From: Aeromicrobium stalagmiti
GTDB taxonomy: Bacteria > Actinomycetota > Actinomycetes > Propionibacteriales > Nocardioidaceae
Length of the DNA: 64,000 bases
Direction: 5' to 3'
NCBI RefSeq assembly: GCF_013283745.1
Contig: NZ_JABSTZ010000001.1
Location: forward strand, 62,001 to 126,000
In this document: positions 16,263 to 24,766 of the stretch, piece after piece
Layout: every line of letters begins with the position of its first letter
Numbering within the stretch: position 1 is the first letter of the stretch
Made by a program: the position numbers and the translations under genes
Notes under the pieces: model-generated
Seen by the model: only the letters and a program-made list of their open reading frames with translations
What the model was told of the DNA's origin: nothing
Database searches by the model: none

Positions 16263-18527
16263 TCAGACCGTGCTGGTGTCGACCAAGGGCTTCAGCCCGT
16301 GCTGGCGGAACCGTTGCAGCGTCGTCGCGAGATCCTCCGCCATGCCGTAGAGGTAGCCCTGAACGTGCGTCGCTCCCGCATCACGCAGCACCGGCACCTC
16401 GTCGGGCCGGGTGATGCCCTCGGCCACGACCCAGAAGCCGAGCTCGTTGAGCAACGACGTCGCCCGCGTCACGACGAGGGTCTGGCGGGGATCGGCGAGG
16501 TCGGTCAGCAGGCTGCGGTCGAGCTTCACGATGTCGACTCGCGGCAGGTAGAGCGAGCCGAGGCCCGCGAATCCCGATCCGAAGTCGTCGATCGCGATCT
16601 GCGCACCCGCGTCCTGCAGCCGGCGAGCGACCTCGGCGTTGGCGTCGGACCACTCCCCGATCGAGCCCTCGGAGATCTCGACGACGACCGTCAGCCCGTG
16701 CACGGCCCTGCAGTCGGCCAGACGCTGCATCAGCGGTGACCACACGAGCATCTGCTCCAGCTCGAGGTTGATCGAGAACACGGCAAGCTCCGGCACGTGC
16801 TCGCGGCAGGCGAGCATCGACGCGACCGCCTGGTCCAGCACGAGCAGCGTCATGTCGTCGAGCAGGTTGAGCCGGATCGCGGACTCCACGATGACCGGTG
16901 GCGGGATCGACCCCATCTGCGGATCCGTGCAGCGCACCAGCGCCTCGAGCCCCCGCACCTCGTCGATCTGCAGGTTGATGATCGGCTGGTACGCGGTCCA
17001 GAGGCTGCCTGACGTGATCGCGTGCCGGACGGCCTCGTCGATGCGGGACGTCACCTCGGAGTCACCGGCGTGGACGGCCCGCTTGCGCTGGTACATCTGC
17101 TGGTCCGCGGCCCGGACCAGGGCCTCGAGGTTGTCGTCGGCGCTCGAGGAGAGGGCAGAGCCGATGCTCGCTCGCAGGCGCAGGGTGCTGCGACCGACCA
17201 GCACCGGCTCCGCGATGAGCCGGGTCAACCGGTCACACTCGACCGTGAGCTCGGCGTAGTCGCGGACGTCACGGACGAGCACCGCGAACTCGTCGCCGCC
17301 GTAGCGCGTGACCGACCGGGCGCCGCCGGTGTGGGCGATCAGCCGCTGGGCCAGCTCCTGGATAGCGGCATCCCCCGCGATGTGTCCGTAGCGGTCGTTG
17401 ATCTCCTTGAAGCCGTCGAGGTCGATGAAGACGATCGCGATCGACTCCCCCGGCCGGCGGGACCGGCTGACCTCGGCCAGGATCTCGCGGAAGTAGGTGT
17501 AGGTCGACAGGCCCGTGAGCCCGTCGGTGTTGGCACGGTCTTGCAGACCCTCGATCTGCGCGGCCTCCCGCCTGGCCGTGTCAGCCATGTTGGCGAGCGC
17601 CTCGAGCACGTGCCGCTCGACCTGGGTGAACGGCAGGTCGCCGGACGTCCGCTCGGCGACGACGTAGCGACCGTCGGTCAGCGGCACGCTCAGGTCCCAC
17701 CCCGACCCGGGATCGTCGCTCACGACGACCTTCTCGACCCGCAGGCCCTGGGCTCCCCAGGTGCTGAGGGACTCGTCGATCTGCTCGCGACGCCAGGGCA
17801 TCGCGACCGCAGCACCCGAGAGCGCCGTGACGCTGCGGTTGAGCTCGACGTTGCGCATCGTCAGGCCGACGACGACCGCCGTCAGGCCCAGCATCGCCAC
17901 CACGAAGCTCGGCATGACTGGCAGCGGTATGCCTGCCTCGACCCGTCGCAGGGCGGCGAAGACGCACCCGATGTAGAAGACCGCGAGACCGACGATGAAC
18001 GTCCACGTCCAGCGCAGGCGCAGCGTGTGGCCGTCGTGCGTCGGCGCGGCGAAGATGCTGCGCACGATCTCGAGCGCGGAGATCACCAGGAAGTAGGCAG
18101 CCAGTCCCGCGAAGACGCGATCGAACGGCGGGTAGCCGACGTCGGTGATCTCGGCGACGCGCAGCAGGACCGCTCCGCCCAGCACCTGGATCGCCGCGCG
18201 GAACTGTCCGGCCGTCTCGTCGCGGTGGAACACGAGGTACGACGCCGCCACGAGCACGGCCCAGATCGGCAGGATGGAGGCCTGTCGCTCGACATCTGCG
18301 GCGAACAGGACGGCGGCGGCAGCGCCGAGCGTCAGCTCGGTCTGGCCCCGCGAGATCGTGATCTGTGTGCGGACTGCCACCGGCACCAGCAGCAGGGCGA
18401 TGATCGCGACGACGTTGAGGTCAGGCGGCCCGGTGTGCCACTGGATGCTGCGGAACACGACGGCGAGGACGGCGACGGCCATGACCACGAGCTCGTAGCG
18501 GCGTTCGCCGCGCGTGCGCATCGTCAT
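16263..18527 (-). CDS. Membrane GGDEF-EAL protein (c-di-GMP cyclase/phosphodiesterase)
   Basis: A 754-residue protein: about eight hydrophobic segments (residues 14-225), a GAF-like linker (about 240-325), GGDEF (about 333-485, RYGGDEF at 408-414) and EAL (about 498-745, EAL at 528-530, DDFGSGFAGL, KLDRSLL, AEGI). Both signature motifs are intact, so synthesis and hydrolysis of c-di-GMP are both possible. No RxxD inhibitory site is present before GGDEF. It lies 57 bp downstream of, and in the same direction as, a polysaccharide operon whose synthase carries an MshEN-like domain, so a local signalling role is a reasonable inference. Confidence 0.93.
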   Translation of the reverse strand: MTMRTRGERRYELVVMAVAVLAVVFRSIQWHTGPPDLNVVAIIALLLVPVAVRTQITISRGQTELTLGAAAAVLFAADVERQASILPIWAVLVAASYLVFHRDETAGQFRAAIQVLGGAVLLRVAEITDVGYPPFDRVFAGLAAYFLVISALEIVRSIFAAPTHDGHTLRLRWTWTFIVGLAVFYIGCVFAALRRVEAGIPLPVMPSFVVAMLGLTAVVVGLTMRNVELNRSVTALSGAAVAMPWRREQIDESLSTWGAQGLRVEKVVVSDDPGSGWDLSVPLTDGRYVVAERTSGDLPFTQVERHVLEALANMADTARREAAQIEGLQDRANTDGLTGLSTYTYFREILAEVSRSRRPGESIAIVFIDLDGFKEINDRYGHIAGDAAIQELAQRLIAHTGGARSVTRYGGDEFAVLVRDVRDYAELTVECDRLTRLIAEPVLVGRSTLRLRASIGSALSSSADDNLEALVRAADQQMYQRKRAVHAGDSEVTSRIDEAVRHAITSGSLWTAYQPIINLQIDEVRGLEALVRCTDPQMGSIPPPVIVESAIRLNLLDDMTLLVLDQAVASMLACREHVPELAVFSINLELEQMLVWSPLMQRLADCRAVHGLTVVVEISEGSIGEWSDANAEVARRLQDAGAQIAIDDFGSGFAGLGSLYLPRVDIVKLDRSLLTDLADPRQTLVVTRATSLLNELGFWVVAEGITRPDEVPVLRDAGATHVQGYLYGMAEDLATTLQRFRQHGLKPLVDTSTV

Positions 18528-18584
18528 GCCATCCCCCTTCCCGATCGTCCCGAGCCTGGTGCTCCATCGTATTTTCGGTCCGGG

Positions 18585-19727
18585 TCAGGCCGGAGTCACC
18601 GCGATCGCGACCTCGCAGTAGTTCTTGGTCGGGTCGACGTCGTTGCGCTTGCGCCACGACGAGATCATCAGCTCGACCTTGCGCCCGCCGTTGGTCCACA
18701 CGGCCCGCACCATGCCGTTCTCGGGCAGGTCGATCGGCACCAGTGTCCGGGACTCGTCGTCGAACGGGTGCTCCTGGGTGATGACGTGGTCCTCGACGTC
18801 GCCCTCGCCCTCGATGGTCTGCTCCCACAGGGTCGAGGTCGAGTAGCTCGGCGTGATCGTGACCTCGGCGGGCGCCTTCTGGCCCGGCGCGCACACGACG
18901 TTCACCGTGCCCATGCCGTTGATCTCGCCGGTCGCGGACGACCTCACCGCTGCGTCGGCATCACCGTGCCAGTTGACCGCCACGCTGGTGCTGGGACCCG
19001 TGAGCTTGCGGGCGCTGACGCCGACCCGGACCCTCTTGCCGCCGAGGGTGATCGTCTCGGAGTCGGCCTCCTTGACCGCGCGGGTGCCGTCGGCTCCGTA
19101 CGAGCCGAGGCGCGTCGTGAACGTCCCCCGCACGTCGCAGCGCGACTTCGACGTCGGGCCCTTGTAGCCGCTCCAGTCCCACGTCAGGTAAAAGGAGGTG
19201 GCCGGCGGGATGCTCGCCGCCGCTGCGGGCTTGGCCTGGCCGGGTCGCTGGCTGATGACGCCACGGATGTAGCCGCTCGACGAGTTCTCGATGGGTCCGT
19301 ACTTGTTGAAGCCCTCGCGGGCGGTCGCGCCGGTGCCACCGTCGCCGGGATCGTCGGCGACGGAGTACCTGTAGACGCGCGCGGTCTTGACCGCGACCGA
19401 CTGGTAGGGGACGCCACCTGAGGTCTTGGTCTGGTAGACCGCCGACCACATCTGGGTCTCCTTGGTCCGGTCGCTCGGGCGGATCTCCAGCCACGTGCGG
19501 TCGCGGCTGCACACCAGCTGGGCCGTGCCGATGCCCGGCACGACGACCGTCGCGGTGGCGTGGCCCCTGTAGGACGAGCCGTACCAGGCGATGCTCGCGT
19601 CCTGACGCAGCAGCGTCGGGTCGCCGGCGGCCTGAGCCGTGGCCGTCGTCGCGGCCACCAGCCCGGTCGCCGCGAGCACTGCGGTGACCGCACCGGCCAC
19701 GACGCGCCACCTCAGCGAGGTGGTCAT
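18585..19727 (-). CDS. Secreted protein of unknown function
   Basis: A 380-residue protein with a clear signal peptide (WRVVAGAVTAVLAATGLVAA, then ATAQAAGD around residue 34). The mature part is rich in beta-forming, Ser/Thr/Gly segments, with four Cys residues (in LVCSRD, SRCDVRG, NVVCAPG, NYCEVA) that may form disulfides. No catalytic motif recognised. Its ATG overlaps the stop of the preceding PBP-like lipoprotein (ATGA), so it is the last tightly coupled gene of the polysaccharide operon before the GGDEF-EAL gene. Confidence 0.85.
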   Translation of the reverse strand: MTTSLRWRVVAGAVTAVLAATGLVAATTATAQAAGDPTLLRQDASIAWYGSSYRGHATATVVVPGIGTAQLVCSRDRTWLEIRPSDRTKETQMWSAVYQTKTSGGVPYQSVAVKTARVYRYSVADDPGDGGTGATAREGFNKYGPIENSSSGYIRGVISQRPGQAKPAAAASIPPATSFYLTWDWSGYKGPTSKSRCDVRGTFTTRLGSYGADGTRAVKEADSETITLGGKRVRVGVSARKLTGPSTSVAVNWHGDADAAVRSSATGEINGMGTVNVVCAPGQKAPAEVTITPSYSTSTLWEQTIEGEGDVEDHVITQEHPFDDESRTLVPIDLPENGMVRAVWTNGGRKVELMISSWRKRNDVDPTKNYCEVAIAVTPA

Positions 19728-21136
19728 CGTGCCGGCCCGGGTGACGAGCTCGCGTCGCCGGCCGTGCCGTCGAGCGAGAAGAGGGTCGGCTTCTTCTCAC
19801 CCGTGGCCCAGGCCCGCTGCTCGGCGATGATGTCGGCCGTCGGCGCCACCAAGGCGGCGGACGTGGCCAGCTTCGTGGCCTGGTCGAGATAGGTGGTCAT
19901 GAAGTCCTTCACCTCACCGCGCTCCAGCGAGCGGGTCGTGGTCGTCACCAGCACGGGGCGGGACAAGGGGTACTGCCCCTCGGACACCGTCCGCTGGCTG
20001 GGAAAGATGCAGTCGGTCGCACCCTCGGTCGAGATCTCGAACGGGCGCAGCTGCTCCTTCTCGAGCTCGTAGTAGTCGAACTGGAACAGTCCGACGCGAC
20101 CCTGGCGCGCGGCCAGGTGTCTCTGCGCGCGCGCCGACTTCTTGGCCGCCGACTCGGCGTCCTTCACATCGGCCTTCAGCGCGTTGTACGCGACGAGGGC
20201 GTCGTCGCGCACGGGGTAGGCATCGTCCTGCCGCGCCTGGTCCTTGGCCTGCTGGGCCGCCGAGCGTCCGTCGGCGATCCCCTTCTGCCGGTCCTCCTCG
20301 GCGGCGGTCACCTCGGCCTCCGCCTCCGCCAGCGTCGTACGGGCCGCGGCGGCCTCCTTGCGGAGAGCCGTCACCGCCTGCTTGCGCGAGGAGAGGTAGG
20401 CCGCCTGCTCGATGTCGTCCTTGGTGCCGATGACGTCCGTCAGCGTGTCGAGCTCGTTGTCGTGGGCGCGGTAGTCCGACCGGAGGTCGCTGAGCACCGC
20501 GTTGGCCCGGTCGAGCCCGAGGTCTCCGAAGAGAGCGAATCCCGCCGCCTCGACCGAGGGCCCGGCGATCACCAGCGGCTGGTCGGCGAACTTCAGCTGA
20601 CGCCAGCTCGTGTAGGGCGAGCCGGCGCGGAACATCGTCCGCACCTGCTCCAGGTCGATGCAGTCGCCACCGACGTCGGACTCGGCCTTGATCGCGAGCA
20701 CCAACGCGTCGGACGCGACCTGGAACTGCACGACGTCGAGACCGTTGTCCTGGCAGGCCGCGAGCTCCTTCTTGCTGATGTGCCGGATCGAGTCGACGAG
20801 GTCGACCTTGCCGGAGCACAGGTCGGCGAATCCCTGGAGGACGCCGTCGGTGCCGATCTCGACCTGGGTCGTCGCACCGCTGGAGCTGTAGTCGTCTGCT
20901 GCCTGCGTGGTGATGCTGGCCGTGCGCCCACCAGCGAGGTCGACCCGGCCGGTGGGTCGCTCCGGCAGCGCGGCGAGGTTGCGGGCGATCTCCTTCTTGC
21001 GGGCTGCCTCGTCGCGGACCGCTGCGGCGTTCTCACGGCTCACGGTCTTCTCGGCCGAGTCGTTGCCGCCGCTGCACGCCCCCAGGAACAGCAGGCACAC
21101 GGCGGCGCTCACGATCAGCGATCGACGGTTGCTCAT
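19724..21136 (-). CDS. PstS-like substrate-binding lipoprotein with coiled-coil insertion
   Basis: A 470-residue lipoprotein (lipobox FLGAC, Cys21). Residues 60-235 and 345-430 resemble the two halves of a phosphate-type (PstS-like) periplasmic-binding protein: EIGTDGVLQGFADLCSGKVDLVDS, then FDYYELEKEQLRPFEI and TDCIFPSQRTVSEGQYPLSRP. Between them residues about 250-345 are a long Ala/Glu/Lys/Gln-rich coiled coil, which ordinary PstS lacks. No pst transporter genes are nearby; the gene sits in a polysaccharide operon one base after its upstream neighbour. A scaffold or sensor role is possible; phosphate binding is not established. Confidence 0.8.
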   Translation of the reverse strand: MSNRRSLIVSAAVCLLFLGACSGGNDSAEKTVSRENAAAVRDEAARKKEIARNLAALPERPTGRVDLAGGRTASITTQAADDYSSSGATTQVEIGTDGVLQGFADLCSGKVDLVDSIRHISKKELAACQDNGLDVVQFQVASDALVLAIKAESDVGGDCIDLEQVRTMFRAGSPYTSWRQLKFADQPLVIAGPSVEAAGFALFGDLGLDRANAVLSDLRSDYRAHDNELDTLTDVIGTKDDIEQAAYLSSRKQAVTALRKEAAAARTTLAEAEAEVTAAEEDRQKGIADGRSAAQQAKDQARQDDAYPVRDDALVAYNALKADVKDAESAAKKSARAQRHLAARQGRVGLFQFDYYELEKEQLRPFEISTEGATDCIFPSQRTVSEGQYPLSRPVLVTTTTRSLERGEVKDFMTTYLDQATKLATSAALVAPTADIIAEQRAWATGEKKPTLFSLDGTAGDASSSPGPAR

Positions 21137-21137
21137 G

Positions 21138-22277
21138 TCACTGACCTGCCTTGGTGGTGGTCGCGGGGTACTCGTACGTCGAGCCGAGCTTGACGACCTC
21201 GAAGTCGTCGAGCGTCAGGCCCTGCAGCTCGTTGCCGACCAGCAGGGACGACGAGACGTCGCGCTGGGCGTAGAGCGTCGGCACGGCGGCACGATCGACG
21301 ACGATCGCGCCGTACGTCCGCAGGGCCGCGACGATCGCGTCGCCGACACGGCGCTGCTGCGCGGTCAGCTTGATCTTCTTGCCGGTGTCCGGATCGGTCG
21401 CCCGTCGCAGGACGACGTCGGCCTTGAGCCGGATGCGAGCCCCCTCGGGCAGCGAGGACGAACGGCCGTTGCCGTCGGTCGACGACGCGGGCCGGACGAA
21501 GACACCGGTCGCGGCACCCGGCACGCTGATCGCCAGGGCATGGCTGATCTCGCCGGCCTGCAGCTCGCCGGGACGGATCAGGCCACCGATGAGAGGCAGC
21601 CCCGACCCACGGGCCGAGACCTCCTGGGGCTTGCCGAAGCCTGCGCCGGCCAGCGACCAACGCCGCATGTACTGATAGCTGATCGTGCCGTCGGACTCGC
21701 GACGCCCGCGCCACAGGTCGTAGGCGTAGCGGCCGTCCTCGTCGATGATCGAGTACCAGCCGTCGTAGCGGGGGTCGGGATCGACGTCGGCCGGCACCGG
21801 GAGGCGTCCACCCGGGGGCTGGTCGCCACAGTCGGCCTGCCGGCACCGCATGACGGTCGACGGACCGCCCTGCACGACCGGCGTCGTCCACCGGGTCGTG
21901 TTGACGAACAGGCCCTCCTCACCGGTCTGGTACTGCGTGACCGGACGTCCACCGTCGGTCTGCTCGATGACGCCGACGCTCTCCTTGGCACGCTTGAGCA
22001 GCGCCTCGGAGCGGGGATCGGTCGAGGAGGTGTCGACCGGTGTGTTCCACGGCGAGTCTGCCGCGAAGAAGAGCTTCTCGGGCTTCGCGTCGGTGGCCTC
22101 GGCCGGAACCGTTGCTCCGGCGGTGGCCGGCGACGTCGTCGCGGCAGCGCTCGCACTGGGGCTCGGCGTCGCGCCGTCCGACGACGAGTCGTTGCTGCAC
22201 GCGGCGAGCGCCGTCACGACCAATGTCGAGACGGCAGCTCCGCGCAGTGCAGTCGTCAGGTATCCGTGGATGAGCAT
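21138..22277 (-). CDS. Lipoprotein of unknown function
   Basis: A 379-residue lipoprotein (lipobox TALAAC, Cys27) followed by a Ser/Thr/Ala/Pro linker to about residue 65. The globular part contains FFAADSPWNTPVDT, DGWYSIIDEDGRYAYDLWRG, GLPLIGGLIRPGELQAGEISHAL and ALRTYGAIVVDRA. I recall this segment set from uncharacterised secreted actinobacterial proteins near polysaccharide genes but know no assigned activity. One base separates it from the PBP-like gene downstream. Confidence 0.82.
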   Translation of the reverse strand: MLIHGYLTTALRGAAVSTLVVTALAACSNDSSSDGATPSPSASAAATTSPATAGATVPAEATDAKPEKLFFAADSPWNTPVDTSSTDPRSEALLKRAKESVGVIEQTDGGRPVTQYQTGEEGLFVNTTRWTTPVVQGGPSTVMRCRQADCGDQPPGGRLPVPADVDPDPRYDGWYSIIDEDGRYAYDLWRGRRESDGTISYQYMRRWSLAGAGFGKPQEVSARGSGLPLIGGLIRPGELQAGEISHALAISVPGAATGVFVRPASSTDGNGRSSSLPEGARIRLKADVVLRRATDPDTGKKIKLTAQQRRVGDAIVAALRTYGAIVVDRAAVPTLYAQRDVSSSLLVGNELQGLTLDDFEVVKLGSTYEYPATTTKAGQ

Positions 22278-22286
22278 GGCCGCGGT

Positions 22287-23060
22287 TCAGCCCCGCGCCG
22301 TGCGTCGGGAGGGCGCCTGCACCGCGGTGCCCGCGACGCTCGCCGCGGCGGCGTCCTCGGCGGTCTGCGTCAGGGCGGTGATGAAGCGCGCGAGGTTGCG
22401 GCGGGCGACGTCGGGACGATCGGCGTCGGCAAGGATCTGCTCGGCCTGCCCGTACAGCTGGTCGGTGAGCTCCACCGCGACGCGCAGCCGCTCGGCGACG
22501 AGCCGGTCGGCCTCGAGGCGGGCGTCGGCCCGGATCTTGTCGGCGTCGGCCTGTGCAGCGTCGAGCACGCTCTGGGCCTCGATCGCCGCCTGGGTCGAGA
22601 CCGTCGCCGCACGGCGCGCGGCGTCCGCGTCGACGCTCGCGAGGAACTCCGACGCGGCACTGCGGGCGTCGAGCATGACCTTCGTGACGTAGTGGCCGAG
22701 GTCGTCGACCGAGGTGGACGCCTGCGGCAGCGCCGGCGCAGGCATTGCCGGCGCAGGCAGCTTCGGCGCGGGGCGCACCGGTGTCGCCAGCGTGGCCTCG
22801 CTGGCCTCGCGACGCGCGCGCAGCTGGGCGGTCACCGAGGCCGTGTCGGAGGCGGCTGCCGACTCCGCGGCGACGGGTTCGGGATCGGTCTGACCGGCCT
22901 CGGACGCCAAGGCGACGTCGACATCGTCCTCGGCTGCCGGCTTCTGCGGCGCGACGGGGGCGAGACCGCGGGAGTCACGGCTCGCGTTCACGGCGTCGAG
23001 CACCGAGGGAGCCGGGGTCAGCGGCTGGGCGTCCTTCTTCTTGGCGGGCCTGGCACTCAT
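22287..23060 (-). CDS. Coiled-coil (DivIVA-like) cytoplasmic protein
   Basis: A 257-residue protein without signal peptide or membrane segment. The first 110 residues are Pro/Ala-rich and probably disordered; residues about 118-235 (VDDLGHYVTKVMLDARSAAS onward, with long AQADADKIRADARLEADRL-type runs) form a heptad-rich coiled coil like that of DivIVA/Wag31-related proteins. Its ATG overlaps the membrane-protein stop (ATGA). It may localise or scaffold the synthase at the membrane; this is inference. Confidence 0.8.
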   Translation of the reverse strand: MSARPAKKKDAQPLTPAPSVLDAVNASRDSRGLAPVAPQKPAAEDDVDVALASEAGQTDPEPVAAESAAASDTASVTAQLRARREASEATLATPVRPAPKLPAPAMPAPALPQASTSVDDLGHYVTKVMLDARSAASEFLASVDADAARRAATVSTQAAIEAQSVLDAAQADADKIRADARLEADRLVAERLRVAVELTDQLYGQAEQILADADRPDVARRNLARFITALTQTAEDAAAASVAGTAVQAPSRRTARG

Positions 23061-24766
23061 GGCGCTTCCTCTCCCTCGGCGGGTGTGACCTGGTCGGACA
23101 CCGCGACGAGCACATATCGGTCGGTCGTGTAGACGGCTTGGAGCGCGGGGTCGGTCCCCGTCGCCGCGGTGGGATAGAGCTGGCTCAGGCGGTCGGTCGC
23201 CGTGCTGCGCGACAGCAGCAGGTAGCGGACCCCGGCGCCCGGCTTGCGGGCAGCTCGGATCCACGCCCCGTCGCCGCGGTCGACCCGGTCGAAGAACAGC
23301 TGGGGGCGTCCGGTCAGCAGCATGACGCCGAACGTCTGCGAGTTGTCGGTGAGGATCGAGCCCTCGGCGGTCACGTTGCGCCGGATGTAGCCGGCCATGG
23401 CCTGCTCCGAGATGATGCCGACCTCCTGGCCGGCGGCCGTGATCTCACCCTCCTGGCTGCTGGCCGTGCGGATGCCCTGGATGAACGCCGACTCGAGGTT
23501 CTGGTTGGCGTAGCGAGTCATCTCGAAGCCGGTGAAGACGCCACTGGCGACCAGCCCGACGATCACGAGCATCGCCCCCGCGGCGCGGCCCGCGGCGAGC
23601 GACCGCACGAGCCAGCACGCGCCTGCCACCGTGAGGACGAGCACCGGGAGACCGTCGCGCATGAGCACGTGCGACCCGTCGTTGCGCACGAAGACCGCGA
23701 CGCCCGGCATCACGACGGCGGCGCCGACGCAGATCGCCAGCCAGCCCGCGAGCTCGTCGCGGCGACGGACGGCTGCCAGCACGAGCAACGGCACCACAAC
23801 GACCGTGATCGGGCTCGTGGTCAGGACGACCTCGCCGAGATCACGCAGCACCTCGGTCAGGCGGTCACTGGTCGCCAGGCCCGCACTGGGCGCCTCGCCC
23901 GACACCGAGCGGGTCACCCAGGCGACGGGGTTGCCCAGGATCAGGCCGTTGAACACCATCCACAGGGCCATGACGTAGACCACGGGGCTGGCGAAGCCGA
24001 CCACCGTGCCCTCGACCTCGGCCTGTCGAGCGCCGTGGCGCTGCAGCACGAAGCCGATCAGGAACGCCGCGAGACCTGCCCACACGAGCGAGCCGTAGCC
24101 CGCCAGACCGGCGACGGAGAAGGTGATGCCGGCGATCAGGACGTAGCGGATCTGGGCCGTCACGAACCACTTCACGACGCTCGAGACGCCGGCCAGCATG
24201 AGGCTGACCCAGACGATCTGGCGTGAGCCCGTCGAGGCGTAGAGGGCGACGAGCGGGTTGAGGGCCAGGACCGCGAGGATCGCGATGCGCCACGGACCGG
24301 GGATGAGGCAGCGGCGCAGCAGGCTGTTGAGCGAGATCGCGGCGACGCCGGCGAAGATTGCCGAGCTGATCGGCAGCGCGACGAGCGAACGGGCGAGGTC
24401 GCTCGAGACCGCCAACGGCGTCAGGACCAGCACGGACAGCGGCGGGTAGTCGAAGCCGATCGCGGTGAGCTTGGCCGGGTTGTTGTGCAACGCCATCAGC
24501 GCGCGGTTCATCCGGTCGAGCGACTCGAAGCCCACGACGTGCAGGCCGGTGACGACCCACGTGCCGAGCAGGGAGTAGCCGATGACCGTGACGAGGAAGA
24601 CCAGCCAGTTCTCGACCCGGTGGTTGCCGTCGGACCGCGGCTGCGGCGACTGCACCATGTCCGGACGCACGTTCTGGCGCACCTGGACCGGTCGGTCGGC
24701 ATAGATCGGCAGCGGGATGCCGTGCGGCTCCTCGGTGCGCTCGGCCGCAGACGTGTCGATCGTCAT
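23057..24766 (-). CDS. Polytopic membrane protein, GT-C glycosyltransferase-like
   Basis: A 569-residue membrane protein with about 10-11 helices after a 50-residue cytoplasmic N-terminus. The loop after the first helix contains GFDYPPLSVLVLTPLAV, resembling the first-loop region of GT-C mannosyl/arabinosyl-type transferases, and there is a C-terminal extracytoplasmic domain (about 430-569). The catalytic acidic pair is not obvious, so it may be a transferase or a transport/assembly partner. Starts at 24766, overlapping the GT2 synthase stop. Confidence 0.78.
   Translation of the reverse strand: MTIDTSAAERTEEPHGIPLPIYADRPVQVRQNVRPDMVQSPQPRSDGNHRVENWLVFLVTVIGYSLLGTWVVTGLHVVGFESLDRMNRALMALHNNPAKLTAIGFDYPPLSVLVLTPLAVSSDLARSLVALPISSAIFAGVAAISLNSLLRRCLIPGPWRIAILAVLALNPLVALYASTGSRQIVWVSLMLAGVSSVVKWFVTAQIRYVLIAGITFSVAGLAGYGSLVWAGLAAFLIGFVLQRHGARQAEVEGTVVGFASPVVYVMALWMVFNGLILGNPVAWVTRSVSGEAPSAGLATSDRLTEVLRDLGEVVLTTSPITVVVVPLLVLAAVRRRDELAGWLAICVGAAVVMPGVAVFVRNDGSHVLMRDGLPVLVLTVAGACWLVRSLAAGRAAGAMLVIVGLVASGVFTGFEMTRYANQNLESAFIQGIRTASSQEGEITAAGQEVGIISEQAMAGYIRRNVTAEGSILTDNSQTFGVMLLTGRPQLFFDRVDRGDGAWIRAARKPGAGVRYLLLSRSTATDRLSQLYPTAATGTDPALQAVYTTDRYVLVAVSDQVTPAEGEEAP

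Noticed and set aside
17022-19421. Long plus-strand open frame (799 codons) opposite GGDEF-EAL and the secreted protein
   Set aside because: Typical GC-rich antisense shadow: composition dominated by R, D, G, V and no domain. Many similar plus-strand frames (e.g. 24793-27069, 36245-38239) were rejected for the same reason.
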